Below, piece by piece: positions 26,556-34,446 of a stretch of DNA of 42,120 nucleotides; the stretch's first letter is position 1; each line of letters starts with the position of its first letter. The notes beneath the pieces were generated by a model. That model worked only from the letters and a program-made list of their open reading frames with translations, was not told where the DNA came from and searched no databases. The stretch lies in NCBI GenBank assembly GCA_031292515.1, contig JARLGZ010000143.1, positions 1-42,120 on the forward strand, given 5' to 3'. Source of the DNA: Puia sp. GTDB lineage: Bacteria > Bacteroidota > Bacteroidia > Chitinophagales > Chitinophagaceae. Made by a program: the position numbers and the translations under genes.

Positions 26556-27134
26556 TCAGGAAGGAAAGAGGAAATCGCCCAGGCCCAGCCGCTTTCGCAG
26601 CGTCTTTACGGCGCCGGATTTATGGTTTAAGACAGTTTGAGTATTGATATCCAGTCGGATGGCGATCTCGGCGGTCGTCAGCCCCTCATAGAAATAGCCT
26701 TTGAAGACCGCGCGGGACTTCTCCGGCAGACGCTCCACTTCCCGGTAGACCCGTTCCATCAGGTCGGGTCCGTAGTCATCGTAGCTGTTGACGGTCTCGT
26801 CACCGTTGGAGATATTGACGAGGTCGACGACATTGCAGTCCACCAGCCTTTCACGCGACCGGGCACGGACCTGGTCCACCGACATATTCCGCGTCACCAG
26901 GTACAGGAAGCGACGCGCATGCCCCATGGTGCTCATATCCTTGCGGGCCAGAAAGAGCTTGCAGAAAGCGTCCGACACGACATCTTCCGCGGCCTCGCGA
27001 CTGGCAACGACGCCAAATGAATACCCGATCAGCAGCGGACAATATTCACGATGCAAGACACGGAAGGCCTTCTCCTCTCCTGCCTGGAGACCCGACAGCA
27101 AACCAGCCGTCTTGTCCGGATCCGGTTTTCTCAT
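26556..27134 (-). CDS. Second ECF RNA polymerase sigma factor, orphan
   Basis: A 192-residue ECF sigma factor closely similar in plan to 23414-24016. Region 2 includes 'AFRVLHREYCPLLIGYSFGVV', 'AEDVVSDAFCKLFLAR' and 'FLYLVTRNMSVDQVRARSRERL'. Region 4 includes 'LPEKSRAVFKGYFYEGLTTAEIAIRLDINTQTVLNHKSGAVKTL'. Both proteins start MRK-DPD/LDN. No FecR, SusC or other transducer is adjacent. The next gene downstream on its strand is 2.5 kb away and is the other sigma factor. It may act on distant targets or be a leftover of a deleted locus. Confidence 0.93.
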   Translation of the reverse strand: MRKPDPDKTAGLLSGLQAGEEKAFRVLHREYCPLLIGYSFGVVASREAAEDVVSDAFCKLFLARKDMSTMGHARRFLYLVTRNMSVDQVRARSRERLVDCNVVDLVNISNGDETVNSYDDYGPDLMERVYREVERLPEKSRAVFKGYFYEGLTTAEIAIRLDINTQTVLNHKSGAVKTLRKRLGLGDFLFPS

Positions 27135-27205
27135 ATACTATCGATTTTATTGTGACGATGAATGCTCTAAGGACGATTTTTCGTTAAGCCAATGCCGGCA
27201 AGCCG

Positions 27206-27241
27206 AACCTTGTAGAAATAACCTTGTAGAAATAACCTTGT
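27206..27241. repeat. 14-bp tandem repeat
   Basis: AACCTTGTAGAAAT occurs twice head-to-tail (27206-27219, 27220-27233), followed by a partial third unit (AACCTTGT) that forms the left arm of the next hairpin. It lies about 70-110 bases upstream of the second ECF gene. Confidence 0.75.
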
Positions 27242-27262
27242 GCAGAATCATCCTGCACAAGG
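27236..27262. repeat. Perfect 10-bp hairpin upstream of the second ECF gene
   Basis: CCTTGTGCAG and CTGCACAAGG flank a 7-base loop. No T-run follows. It could be an operator or leader structure for the sigma gene. Confidence 0.6.
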
Positions 27263-27284
27263 CATGCCGTTCGATTACAAATAG

Positions 27285-27300
27285 GAGGTTTAATGGTTCT
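27285..27300. repeat. GAGGTTTAATGGTTCT motif upstream of the second ECF gene
   Basis: Fifth and weakest copy of the shared motif, 151 bases before the sigma start. The rest of 27301-27588 holds no gene; it contains the upstream region of the amylase gene. Confidence 0.35.
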
Positions 27301-27588
27301 GGCAACTGATTTTCGCAGGCTGCTAAGTTCAAACGATCATTGTTTAGTAGAAACAAACCAGTAGGCTCACATTCTTAAACGAACGAACCGGCATTGTACC
27401 TAAAAAAAAATCGACATATTTTTGAAAAAAGAGGACTTATCCCCACTCCCTCTAGTGGTGTTTGGGTGTTTTTGACCGCAGGCCAACGCCGGAAGCGACC
27501 AGATTGGTAGTATTAAACCACGGCCCCTCCACAGACGCTTTAAAAGAATTTACCTAAATATGCGAACTTCACCATTCAACCTTTTCTT

Positions 27589-29403
27589 ATGATCACATCT
27601 CTCTTCTCGCCGGAAGCGCAGGCCGTTTTCGACGACACCGCAAAACTAGCCGGCATGCCAGGCGGCCCCTTCCCCTCCCCCGCGGACTGGCGCGATCAAC
27701 TCATCTATTTCATCATCGTCGATCGTTTCAACAACCCGGTCCAGCCGCCCAGGCATCAGCCCTTTGACGATCCCAACTACTATGATTACCAGGGTGGCAA
27801 TTTTGCCGGCATCCAACAGCGGCTCGCTTATATCAAAAACCTGGGCGCCGGCGCGATCTGGCTGAGCCCGGTCCTGAAGAACCTGGCCTGGTCCGGAGGC
27901 ACCTATCATGGCTATGGCATCCATGACTTCATCCATGCCGATCCACGATTCGCGTCCGATGGCGCCGACCCGGATGACGAACTCCGGACGCTTGTGGACG
28001 CGGCGCACCAGGCCGGTCTCTATGTGATCTTCGATATCGTCCTGAATCATACCGGAGACGTATTCGCCTATGACGGCGCGCCCGACGGGGCGGCTCAGGC
28101 CGATCACGCGTTCTCTCCGAATGCCTTGCCTGTACAATGGCGGGACGCTCAAGGAGTGGCCGTGGCCGCCGATACGGATATTGCGCTGATCCCGGCCCCT
28201 TCCGCCGACGCCATCGTATGGCCGGCCGAGCTGCAGAACAATGGCTATTTCCGGCGCCAGGGCATGCCCGGCCCCGACGACGATACGACCGGAGACTTCG
28301 ACTCGCTGAAACAGTTGTGCACCGACTTATCCCCTGTCCAGACGGCGTTGATCCGCGCCTATCAATATGTGATCGCCCGATACGATTGTGACGGATTCCG
28401 GATCGACACCCTCCGCTTTCTCAAGAATAACCTCGCCCAGGTCTTTGGCAATGCCTGCCGCGAATATGCGTTGAGCATCGGCAAGAAAAACTTCTTCACC
28501 TACGGCGAAGTGTGGACCAGCGATTCAGAACCGGCGATCGCCGAATTCATCGGACGCAATACGCAGTTCAGCGATGGCGTAGACGGCCTGGTGGGCGTCG
28601 ACGCGGCACTCGACTATCCCCTGTTTTTCACCCTTGTCCCTACCCTGAAAGGCAGCGCCCCGCCGATGGCCGTCCAGGCAATGTACCAGGAACGCAAAAC
28701 AATCGAGCAGTACATCCTGAGCTCGCACGGCGACGCCTCCCGTTTCTTTGTGACCTTTCTCGACAACCACGACCAGCACCCGCGTTTTCATTATGTCGAT
28801 CCTGTCACGCCGCATTTATATGATGACCAGCTCACGATGGCGGTGGCCTGTCTGTATTGTCTGCCCGGGATTCCCTGTCTTTATTACGGTACCGAGCAGG
28901 GTCTGCGGGGTGGCGCCACGGACCCGGCCGTCCGCGAAGCCTTATGGGGGCTGGCGCCTGGATTCCCGCAAAATGGTTTATTCTTTACAGCCTTCCAGGC
29001 CATCGCCGCCGTTCGTCAAAGCCAGGCGGCCCTCCGGTACGGCCGGTTCTATTTCCGGCCGCTCTCCGGCGATCAACTCCATTTTGCCGTCTCGACCATC
29101 AACAGCGGGGTGCTGGCCTGGTCGAGAATCCTGAACGATGCGGAAGTGTTGGTGGCAGCCAATACCCACACCACGCTCACCGTGCCGGTTGACGTGCTCA
29201 TCGACAGCAACCTCAGTCAGCCAGGCCAGGCGATGCAGGTGCTCTACAGCAACAAGCAAAATTTTACGACGCCATCGGCGGTGCGCACGCTGCAGCAGGC
29301 CTCGGTCTTACAAGCGGATGGAACCACCGGTACCGGCCCGGTGAATGTCACCGGCGTGAACCTGTTGCCGATGGAAGTGCAGGTGTTGCGGGTGAAGTAT
29401 TGA
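27589..29403 (+). CDS. GH13 alpha-amylase-family glycoside hydrolase
   Basis: A 604-residue (beta/alpha)8-barrel enzyme acting on alpha-glucan-type bonds. Conserved GH13 regions are present: 'FDIVLNH' (Asp149, Asn153, His154), 'GFRIDTLRF' with Arg271 and nucleophile Asp273, acid/base Glu307 in 'YGEVW', and 'FLDNHDQ' with His394 and Asp395. 'DWRDQLIYFIIVDRFNN' opens the barrel. A C-terminal beta domain holds 'FAVSTINSGVLAWSRILND'. No signal peptide is seen, so it is probably cytoplasmic. It stands alone on its strand and the next gene is convergent. Exact specificity (amylase, neopullulanase, trehalose-type) cannot be settled by eye. Confidence 0.92.
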   Translation: MITSLFSPEAQAVFDDTAKLAGMPGGPFPSPADWRDQLIYFIIVDRFNNPVQPPRHQPFDDPNYYDYQGGNFAGIQQRLAYIKNLGAGAIWLSPVLKNLAWSGGTYHGYGIHDFIHADPRFASDGADPDDELRTLVDAAHQAGLYVIFDIVLNHTGDVFAYDGAPDGAAQADHAFSPNALPVQWRDAQGVAVAADTDIALIPAPSADAIVWPAELQNNGYFRRQGMPGPDDDTTGDFDSLKQLCTDLSPVQTALIRAYQYVIARYDCDGFRIDTLRFLKNNLAQVFGNACREYALSIGKKNFFTYGEVWTSDSEPAIAEFIGRNTQFSDGVDGLVGVDAALDYPLFFTLVPTLKGSAPPMAVQAMYQERKTIEQYILSSHGDASRFFVTFLDNHDQHPRFHYVDPVTPHLYDDQLTMAVACLYCLPGIPCLYYGTEQGLRGGATDPAVREALWGLAPGFPQNGLFFTAFQAIAAVRQSQAALRYGRFYFRPLSGDQLHFAVSTINSGVLAWSRILNDAEVLVAANTHTTLTVPVDVLIDSNLSQPGQAMQVLYSNKQNFTTPSAVRTLQQASVLQADGTTGTGPVNVTGVNLLPMEVQVLRVKY

Positions 29404-29423
29404 AGGGATAAGATGAAAACGAT

Positions 29424-29829
29424 TCACCGGTTTTTCTTAAACTCTGTTAATCCCAATATATTGCCGCCAGTATCTTTACACCACGCAGCTTTTATTTCAT
29501 CCGGTGCGGTCCATATGCCGGGCTCATCTTGTTTGAACCAATCGTATTTCTCAAACTCTACCCATTTTCCCGTTAATTCTGCGATAGCTTTTTTAATATC
29601 CGTAACAATCCAGTTGAGTACTGAATATTGTATGGGCTTCAATTTCCTTTCTCATGAACATCCTGCATTGAATTCCATTGGCATCGAATACAATTGCATA
29701 GTGTTCAATCTGTATTGGAAGCGGATTATCTTCGTCAATAGTCTGCCCGAACAGCATCCCTTTCAAATATAAAATAGCTTTTGTGCGCGAATAGAATAGA
29801 AATTGATTCTCACGATTATTATTGGCCAC
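29424..29829 (-). pseudogene. VOC (glyoxalase/bleomycin-resistance) family gene with a frameshift
   Basis: Two minus-strand frames together make one VOC-fold protein of ordinary length (about 130 residues). The first, from 29829, contains 'EDNPLPIQIEHYAIVFDANGI', and the second, ending at 29424, contains 'YSVLNWIVTDIKKAIAEL' and the typical ending 'AAWCKDTGGNILGLTEF'. The join falls near 29625-29640, where the second frame picks up 'KPIQYSVLNW'. A one-base shift there would restore the protein, so this is either a recent pseudogene or a sequencing error. The ATG overlaps the stop of the upstream gene by 11 bases, indicating a former two-gene operon. Confidence 0.75.
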
Positions 29830-30856
29830 CGAAGACTTTTCTCAATGTAGCTACGGATACATGCGGCCAGGTGAACGGCACCGGAGTTGCGGGTGGCGCA
29901 ATGATTGGGAAATTTAAAAATACGGTTTGGACATACTGGAGCTGAAAGAAATTGGTATCGGGTGTAGGACCTTGAATTTCCTCGATCCAGAAAGTGGCGA
30001 ACATGGTTGCAGCATCTGCGTTCGTTTGGAGGAAAGGAATATTCTCGATGCCGCCGCCGCCGCCCGGAAAGTTTTTGGGGATCGATTTTGCCGGATTTGC
30101 CGGATCTACGACGGGTATACTGGCTATCGTCGAAATTTCTATCACCGCCATTTTCTCAATAACCTGACCATTAAGCGCCGCCGTTAGTAATTTCACCGGA
30201 TCGTTGATCACATCCTGCAGCAGTAAGCCCAAAATCGTCGCCGGTATTTGGCCGTTCGGCGGATTGCCGACAGGCGTCCTAAAATCGACCGCGGCGGGAC
30301 TAAGGTCGCTGAGGTTAAAGGGTTTGAAAGCGCCAGGCGTTCCCGGAAGAGGCATTGGGGTGTTTTGGTGAAAAGGAGCCGTAGTAGCGGGAGCGGTTTT
30401 GTCCGGGTCAAAGCCAGCTGGAACCGGGTCCACCAGCAAGGCAATGCCTTGAGCCAGCAGGGAATTCCCATGCGGGATATTGCCCATCCGGGCTACACGC
30501 TGGTTTCCGCCTGCGTCCCCTGACGGGATATGGACCCAGATACCGGGCTCGATATGCAGTGCACCTTGTGTCACGAGGTCAACGACTTTCTGCAGATAAG
30601 TCAGTCCAAACAATTCGATATCGGGCACGGCGTCGCCCCGGTTTGGAATCGAGGAAGAAATAGCATTGAAGGTGAGCGTTTCAAAAGTCTGATTGAGCTC
30701 AAGAAACAGCGGCGACTTGCCGCTCGCTTCGGGCCGGGCAATCAGATTGAAGCCCTGTCCTTCCCATGTTCCCGATAATTCTGCCAGCAAACCTAAATCC
30801 TGGGTGACAGTTTCCCGCTTCCGGGCAGGCCGGAATGATGAAATTGCATTAGCCAT
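29819..30856 (-). CDS. Nitrobindin/lipocalin-like beta-barrel protein, putative heme- or ligand-binding
   Basis: A 345-residue protein with the barrel-opening motif 'LSGTWEGQGFNLIARP' at residues 28-42, then 'LELNQTFETLTF', 'IPNRGDAVPDIELFGLTYLQKV', 'HIEPGIWVHIP' and 'RMGNIPHGNSLLAQGIA'. GTWEG-G openings followed by an IPHG motif occur in nitrobindin-like (FABP-like) heme-binding proteins, but the ligand is not established here. The second half is Pro/Asn/Gly-rich and less conserved. There is no signal peptide. An unusually strong Shine-Dalgarno for this phylum, AAAGGAGG, lies 7 bases before the ATG, which supports this start. Confidence 0.7.
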   Translation of the reverse strand: MANAISSFRPARKRETVTQDLGLLAELSGTWEGQGFNLIARPEASGKSPLFLELNQTFETLTFNAISSSIPNRGDAVPDIELFGLTYLQKVVDLVTQGALHIEPGIWVHIPSGDAGGNQRVARMGNIPHGNSLLAQGIALLVDPVPAGFDPDKTAPATTAPFHQNTPMPLPGTPGAFKPFNLSDLSPAAVDFRTPVGNPPNGQIPATILGLLLQDVINDPVKLLTAALNGQVIEKMAVIEISTIASIPVVDPANPAKSIPKNFPGGGGGIENIPFLQTNADAATMFATFWIEEIQGPTPDTNFFQLQYVQTVFLNFPIIAPPATPVPFTWPHVSVATLRKVFGGQ

Positions 30857-31048
30857 AAAATGTCCTCCTTTTGGTTTGAGTGTTACATGAATATTTGATT
30901 AATGGTAATACTTGCTCGTATGACACATGGTCAATGCATCATCAGGGTCTTTCCATTGAAATAGCTTGCGAGTTCCGGATTAATAGTAGCAGAGAGTAAA
31001 TCCGATGGTGGTGGAATAAAGATAGATTTTAACTTGAACGTCTGCAAC
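30857..31048. other. Upstream region without a gene
   Basis: Contains the Shine-Dalgarno of the minus-strand gene and presumably its promoter. Nothing else is recognisable. Confidence 0.4.
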
Positions 31049-31250
31049 GTGAAAAACACGGTATTTTACCCCGGAGGTAGGCCTACTGGGAACCCTGGCC
31101 GGTTATTTAATCGGCTCAAAATCAAACACGGACGACGACGAACACCCGGGACAGTCAGTACACACAGGGCAACCGGCACAGGCGGCCCAAGCAGCAAAAG
31201 CGGCACCGATCCCGAATAATAACGCGACGGCACCCGCTCAGAACCCCTGA
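31049..31250 (+). pseudogene. Frameshifted small membrane protein (YtxH-like)
   Basis: A GTG at 31049 opens 'VKNTVFYPGG'. In another frame, from about 31077, comes 'VGLLGTLAGYLIGSKSNTDD' followed by an Ala/Gln-rich tail (AQAAQAAKAAPIP) ending at a TGA at 31248-31250. The pieces join naturally across GGAGGTAGG (about 31073-31081) into a 60- to 65-residue protein with one Gly-rich membrane helix and a hydrophilic tail. A small frameshift would explain it. The remainder to 31547 (about 300 bases) has no visible gene and precedes the helicase. Confidence 0.4.
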
Positions 31251-31547
31251 TAGCCTCTCAATAGCCGATCCAACAACACCTCGGCAATCTCCCGGTAGCC
31301 ACTAATAGCTACAATAGCTGCCTTACCCCCCTTCAATATCCCTTCGCCAAATCAACCCGTAATAAATTAGACCATTTCGGTATTTCTTGTTATATTTGCG
31401 CCGGCGTAGATTCCTTTCTATCAGCTTTCGTGACAGCCTTCCCCCTCGCTTACAGCCAGTTGAAGGTATATTGATGAGTAGACAGGTTTATATCATCACT
31501 GCTACAGCCTTACGCCCCTGTACAGGTTTAACATAAAAATAATCACA

Positions 31548-33392
31548 TTGTCATTCGAACAATTACAGCTCATTGAGCCCCTATTAAAGGCTCTCAGCAA
31601 TGAAGGCTATACCAGCCCCACCCCCATCCAGGAACAAGCCATCCCGATCGTCCTCGCCCGGAAAGACCTCTTGGGCTGCGCCCAGACAGGCACCGGCAAG
31701 ACGGCCGCCTTCGCCCTCCCGATCTTACAGCTCCTGTCGCAGGACAGTGAAGCCAATTTCGTACAGCGGAGCAACCGCCCGATCCGTGCGCTCATCCTGA
31801 CGCCTACCCGCGAACTGGCCATCCAGATCGAGGAAAGCTTTATCAATTATGGCAAGTTCACCGGCCTGCAGCCCCTCGTCATCTTTGGCGGCGTCAGCCA
31901 GCACGCCCAGGTACAGGGTCTCCGTAAAGGCGTCGACATCCTCGTCGCCACCCCCGGACGCCTGCTCGACCTGATGCAACAGCGTTTACTCTCTATCGAC
32001 CAGATCAAATTCTTCGTCCTCGACGAAGCCGACCGTATGCTCGATATGGGTTTCGTACACGACGTAAAGAAGATCATCGCCAAGCTGCCGCAAAAAAGAC
32101 AGACCCTGTTCTTTTCCGCGACCATGCCGCCCGAGATCGTCAAGCTCTCGCAGAACCTGCTGACGAACCCTTCCAGCGTCAGCGTGACCCCGGTCTCTTC
32201 GACCGCCGATACGATCCGCCAGGAACTGTTCTTCGTAGACAAAAAGGACAAGCGTTCCCTGCTCCTCCACGTCCTCGAAGGCTATAAGATCCCGACGGCC
32301 CTGGTCTTCACCCGCACCAAACACGGCGCCGACAGGGTGGCCAAAGACCTCAGCCGCGCCGGCGTCAACGCCGAAGCGATCCATGGCAACAAATCGCAGA
32401 ATGCCCGTCAGCGCGCCCTGGCGAATTTCAAGACGCGCCAGACCCGCGTCCTGGTAGCCACCGATATCGCCGCCCGCGGCATCGACATCGACGAACTGAC
32501 CCATGTCATCAACTTTGAACTGCCCAACGTGCCCGAGACCTATGTACACCGCATCGGCCGTACCGGTCGTGCAGGCGCAGACGGCATCGCCCTCTCTTTC
32601 TGCGATCATGAAGAGAAGGAATTCCTCCATGATATCCAGAAACTGATCGCCCGGGAAATCCCCGTCGTCGAAGAACATCCTTACCCGCTCCAGGGCGGCC
32701 TGTCCCGTGTCCCGGAACCCCGCAGAGCCGCAGCCCCCGCGCAAAGGGGCCGCGAACAACGCGGACGTGGTGACGGACGTAGTGGCCGTGACGGACGCAG
32801 CGGAGGCGGTGGCGGCCGTGACAACAATGGCTTCAACGGCAACTCCTTCGTAAACCAGCGCGAACCGCGTGAGGTGAATGGCAACCGCCCCGAACCCGAA
32901 CCGCGTGAAGTCAATGGCAACCTGATCGACAACGAAGTCGAAAATCAACGCGAAGTGAATGGCAACCAGCGGGTCGGCAATGGCAACCAGCAAAGAAGCC
33001 GTGATAACGGCGGTAACCGTAACCGCGGACGTGGCAACGGAAACGGCGGTAATAACAACGGTGGCAACAACGGCAACAATAACGGTGGCAATAACGGCGG
33101 CAACAATGGAGGCAACAACAACGGAGCCGACAGACGCAGCCGGAACCATAACAATGGCGGCGCAGGCCGTGGCAAAGACCTGATGCGCGATGGCTTCGAA
33201 AGCGAAGGCTACAAGCCCCCCGTTCGCCAGCCCCTGGATACGATCAGCCAGCAACCGGATGCCTCCCGCGAGACTTCGGTCCAGCCGGAAGCCGTCCGCA
33301 AGGAAGCCATCCGCAAGGAGAACAAGGATATCTCGCCCTGGGAAAAAACGGGGAAAGATCCCATGGACTTCGGAGAACTGGAAAAGTGGTAA
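31548..33392 (+). CDS. DEAD-box ATP-dependent RNA helicase, RhlE-like
   Basis: A 614-residue helicase that unwinds RNA, likely in ribosome assembly, RNA decay or cold adaptation. The motifs are the Q motif 'GYTSPTPIQ', motif I AQTGTGKT (residues 45-52), PTRELA, TPGR, DEAD (159-162), SAT (about 190) and [10 protein letters not shown] (about 334). After residue 385 the protein changes to a disordered tail: an RG-rich part, three or more copies of (R)EVNGN, a long NNGG run and a short conserved end '[11 protein letters not shown]'. Such tails bind RNA and promote condensation in related helicases. The start is a TTG at 31548, because '[15 protein letters not shown]' is the expected N-terminus and no ATG lies upstream in frame. 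Confidence 0.93.
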   Translation: MSFEQLQLIEPLLKALSNEGYTSPTPIQEQAIPIVLARKDLLGCAQTGTGKTAAFALPILQLLSQDSEANFVQRSNRPIRALILTPTRELAIQIEESFINYGKFTGLQPLVIFGGVSQHAQVQGLRKGVDILVATPGRLLDLMQQRLLSIDQIKFFVLDEADRMLDMGFVHDVKKIIAKLPQKRQTLFFSATMPPEIVKLSQNLLTNPSSVSVTPVSSTADTIRQELFFVDKKDKRSLLLHVLEGYKIPTALVFTRTKHGADRVAKDLSRAGVNAEAIHGNKSQNARQRALANFKTRQTRVLVATDIAARGIDIDELTHVINFELPNVPETYVHRIGRTGRAGADGIALSFCDHEEKEFLHDIQKLIAREIPVVEEHPYPLQGGLSRVPEPRRAAAPAQRGREQRGRGDGRSGRDGRSGGGGGRDNNGFNGNSFVNQREPREVNGNRPEPEPREVNGNLIDNEVENQREVNGNQRVGNGNQQRSRDNGGNRNRGRGNGNGGNNNGGNNGNNNGGNNGGNNGGNNNGADRRSRNHNNGGAGRGKDLMRDGFESEGYKPPVRQPLDTISQQPDASRETSVQPEAVRKEAIRKENKDISPWEKTGKDPMDFGELEKW

Positions 33393-33446
33393 GATTGCAG
33401 CGTAAACAGGCAGGCCCGAAAGGCGCCTGCGTAAACCTGCAAGGAT

Positions 33447-34310
33447 ATGAGCCTCTTACAGAGATCCACGATTCAACTGCTGCGCTTCCCGTTCTCGTTT
33501 TTCCTACTACCGGTCTACCTCTTCGCGATCGGACAGGTGGTTTACAAGGATCCCGGAAGGGCACTGCTGATCTTCGTGATCTTTCACGGGCTCATCTTCC
33601 CCGCCAGCAACGGCTATAACAGCTATATGGACCGCGACGAAGGCCCCATCGGCGGAATTCGCAACCCAATGGCTCCGACAAAGCAACTTTTTCACATCAG
33701 CATATTCATGGACGCCCTGGCTTTGTGCCTGGGCGTCTTTATTAGCGGGTGGTTTGTCGCAGGCCTCCTCGTCTATATCGGGGCCTCCCGCGCCTACAGC
33801 TGGCGCGGCATCCGTCTCAAACGATATCCCCTATTGGGGTGGATGGTCGTCAGCAGCTGCCAGGGCGCCCTGACCTTCTTCCTGGTCTACCACGGCAGCC
33901 ACAAACCGCCAACCCTGGACGTCCCCGTTAGCGCCATGCTGGCCGCATCGCTGCTCATCGGCGGCTTCTACCCGCTGACACAGATCTACCAGCATGAAGC
34001 CGACCGCCGCGACGGCGTCCGGACCCTCAGCAGGGTCCTCGGCGTCCGCGGCACCTTCCTCTTCACCGCCGCCCTCTACACCCTCGCCTTTCTTACCCTG
34101 GCATACTATTTTATGGAAGATGCCTTTGCCCCAAAAGAATTTTTGGTTTTGGCAACCTGTATGCTCCCGATTCTCGTTTATTTCCTCAGTTGGGCCGTCG
34201 CCGCCTGGCGGGATCCCGGCAAAGCCGATTTCCGCCACACCATGCGTATGAACTGGCTGGCGTCGATTTGTACGAACGCGGGCTTTCTCGCGATCCTGCT
34301 GATGCAGTAA
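33447..34310 (+). CDS. UbiA-family prenyltransferase
   Basis: A 287-residue membrane enzyme with eight to nine hydrophobic helices. The first Asp-rich motif is 'NGYNSYMDRDEG' (Asn58, Asp62, Asp64) and the second 'YQHEADRRDGVRTLS' (Asp186, Asp189), both needed for Mg2+-prenyl-diphosphate binding in the family. It would transfer an isoprenoid chain to an aromatic or similar acceptor in the inner membrane. It starts after AAGGAT and lies 54 bases behind the helicase gene and 136 bases before the type III PKS. The PKS product, or a derivative, is the obvious acceptor candidate, but menaquinone or carotenoid-type roles cannot be excluded. Confidence 0.87.
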   Translation: MSLLQRSTIQLLRFPFSFFLLPVYLFAIGQVVYKDPGRALLIFVIFHGLIFPASNGYNSYMDRDEGPIGGIRNPMAPTKQLFHISIFMDALALCLGVFISGWFVAGLLVYIGASRAYSWRGIRLKRYPLLGWMVVSSCQGALTFFLVYHGSHKPPTLDVPVSAMLAASLLIGGFYPLTQIYQHEADRRDGVRTLSRVLGVRGTFLFTAALYTLAFLTLAYYFMEDAFAPKEFLVLATCMLPILVYFLSWAVAAWRDPGKADFRHTMRMNWLASICTNAGFLAILLMQ

Positions 34311-34446
34311 GGGTATGGAAGGAGGCGGGATAGGGGAGACACGGGAGCGATCATGGAGAGAATAGAGATATTAGCATTAACAGCGATAATAGCGATAACA
34401 GAGAATGGAACAATAGCTAATCAACGGAAAAACACAGGAGGACCCT

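Noticed and set aside
33040-33130. Repetitive GGCAACAA/GGTGGCAA units resembling a repeat array
   Set aside because: They encode the NNGG tail of the helicase in frame; no spacers and no CRISPR-type structure.
31986-33254. Long minus-strand frame opposite the helicase gene
   Set aside because: Shadow of a GC-rich coding strand; Val/Ala-rich without motifs, while the plus strand has all DEAD-box motifs.
34370-34410. AGCGATAAT/AGCGATAAC direct repeats between UbiA and the PKS
   Set aside because: Only two short, imperfect units; could be chance in a simple-sequence stretch.
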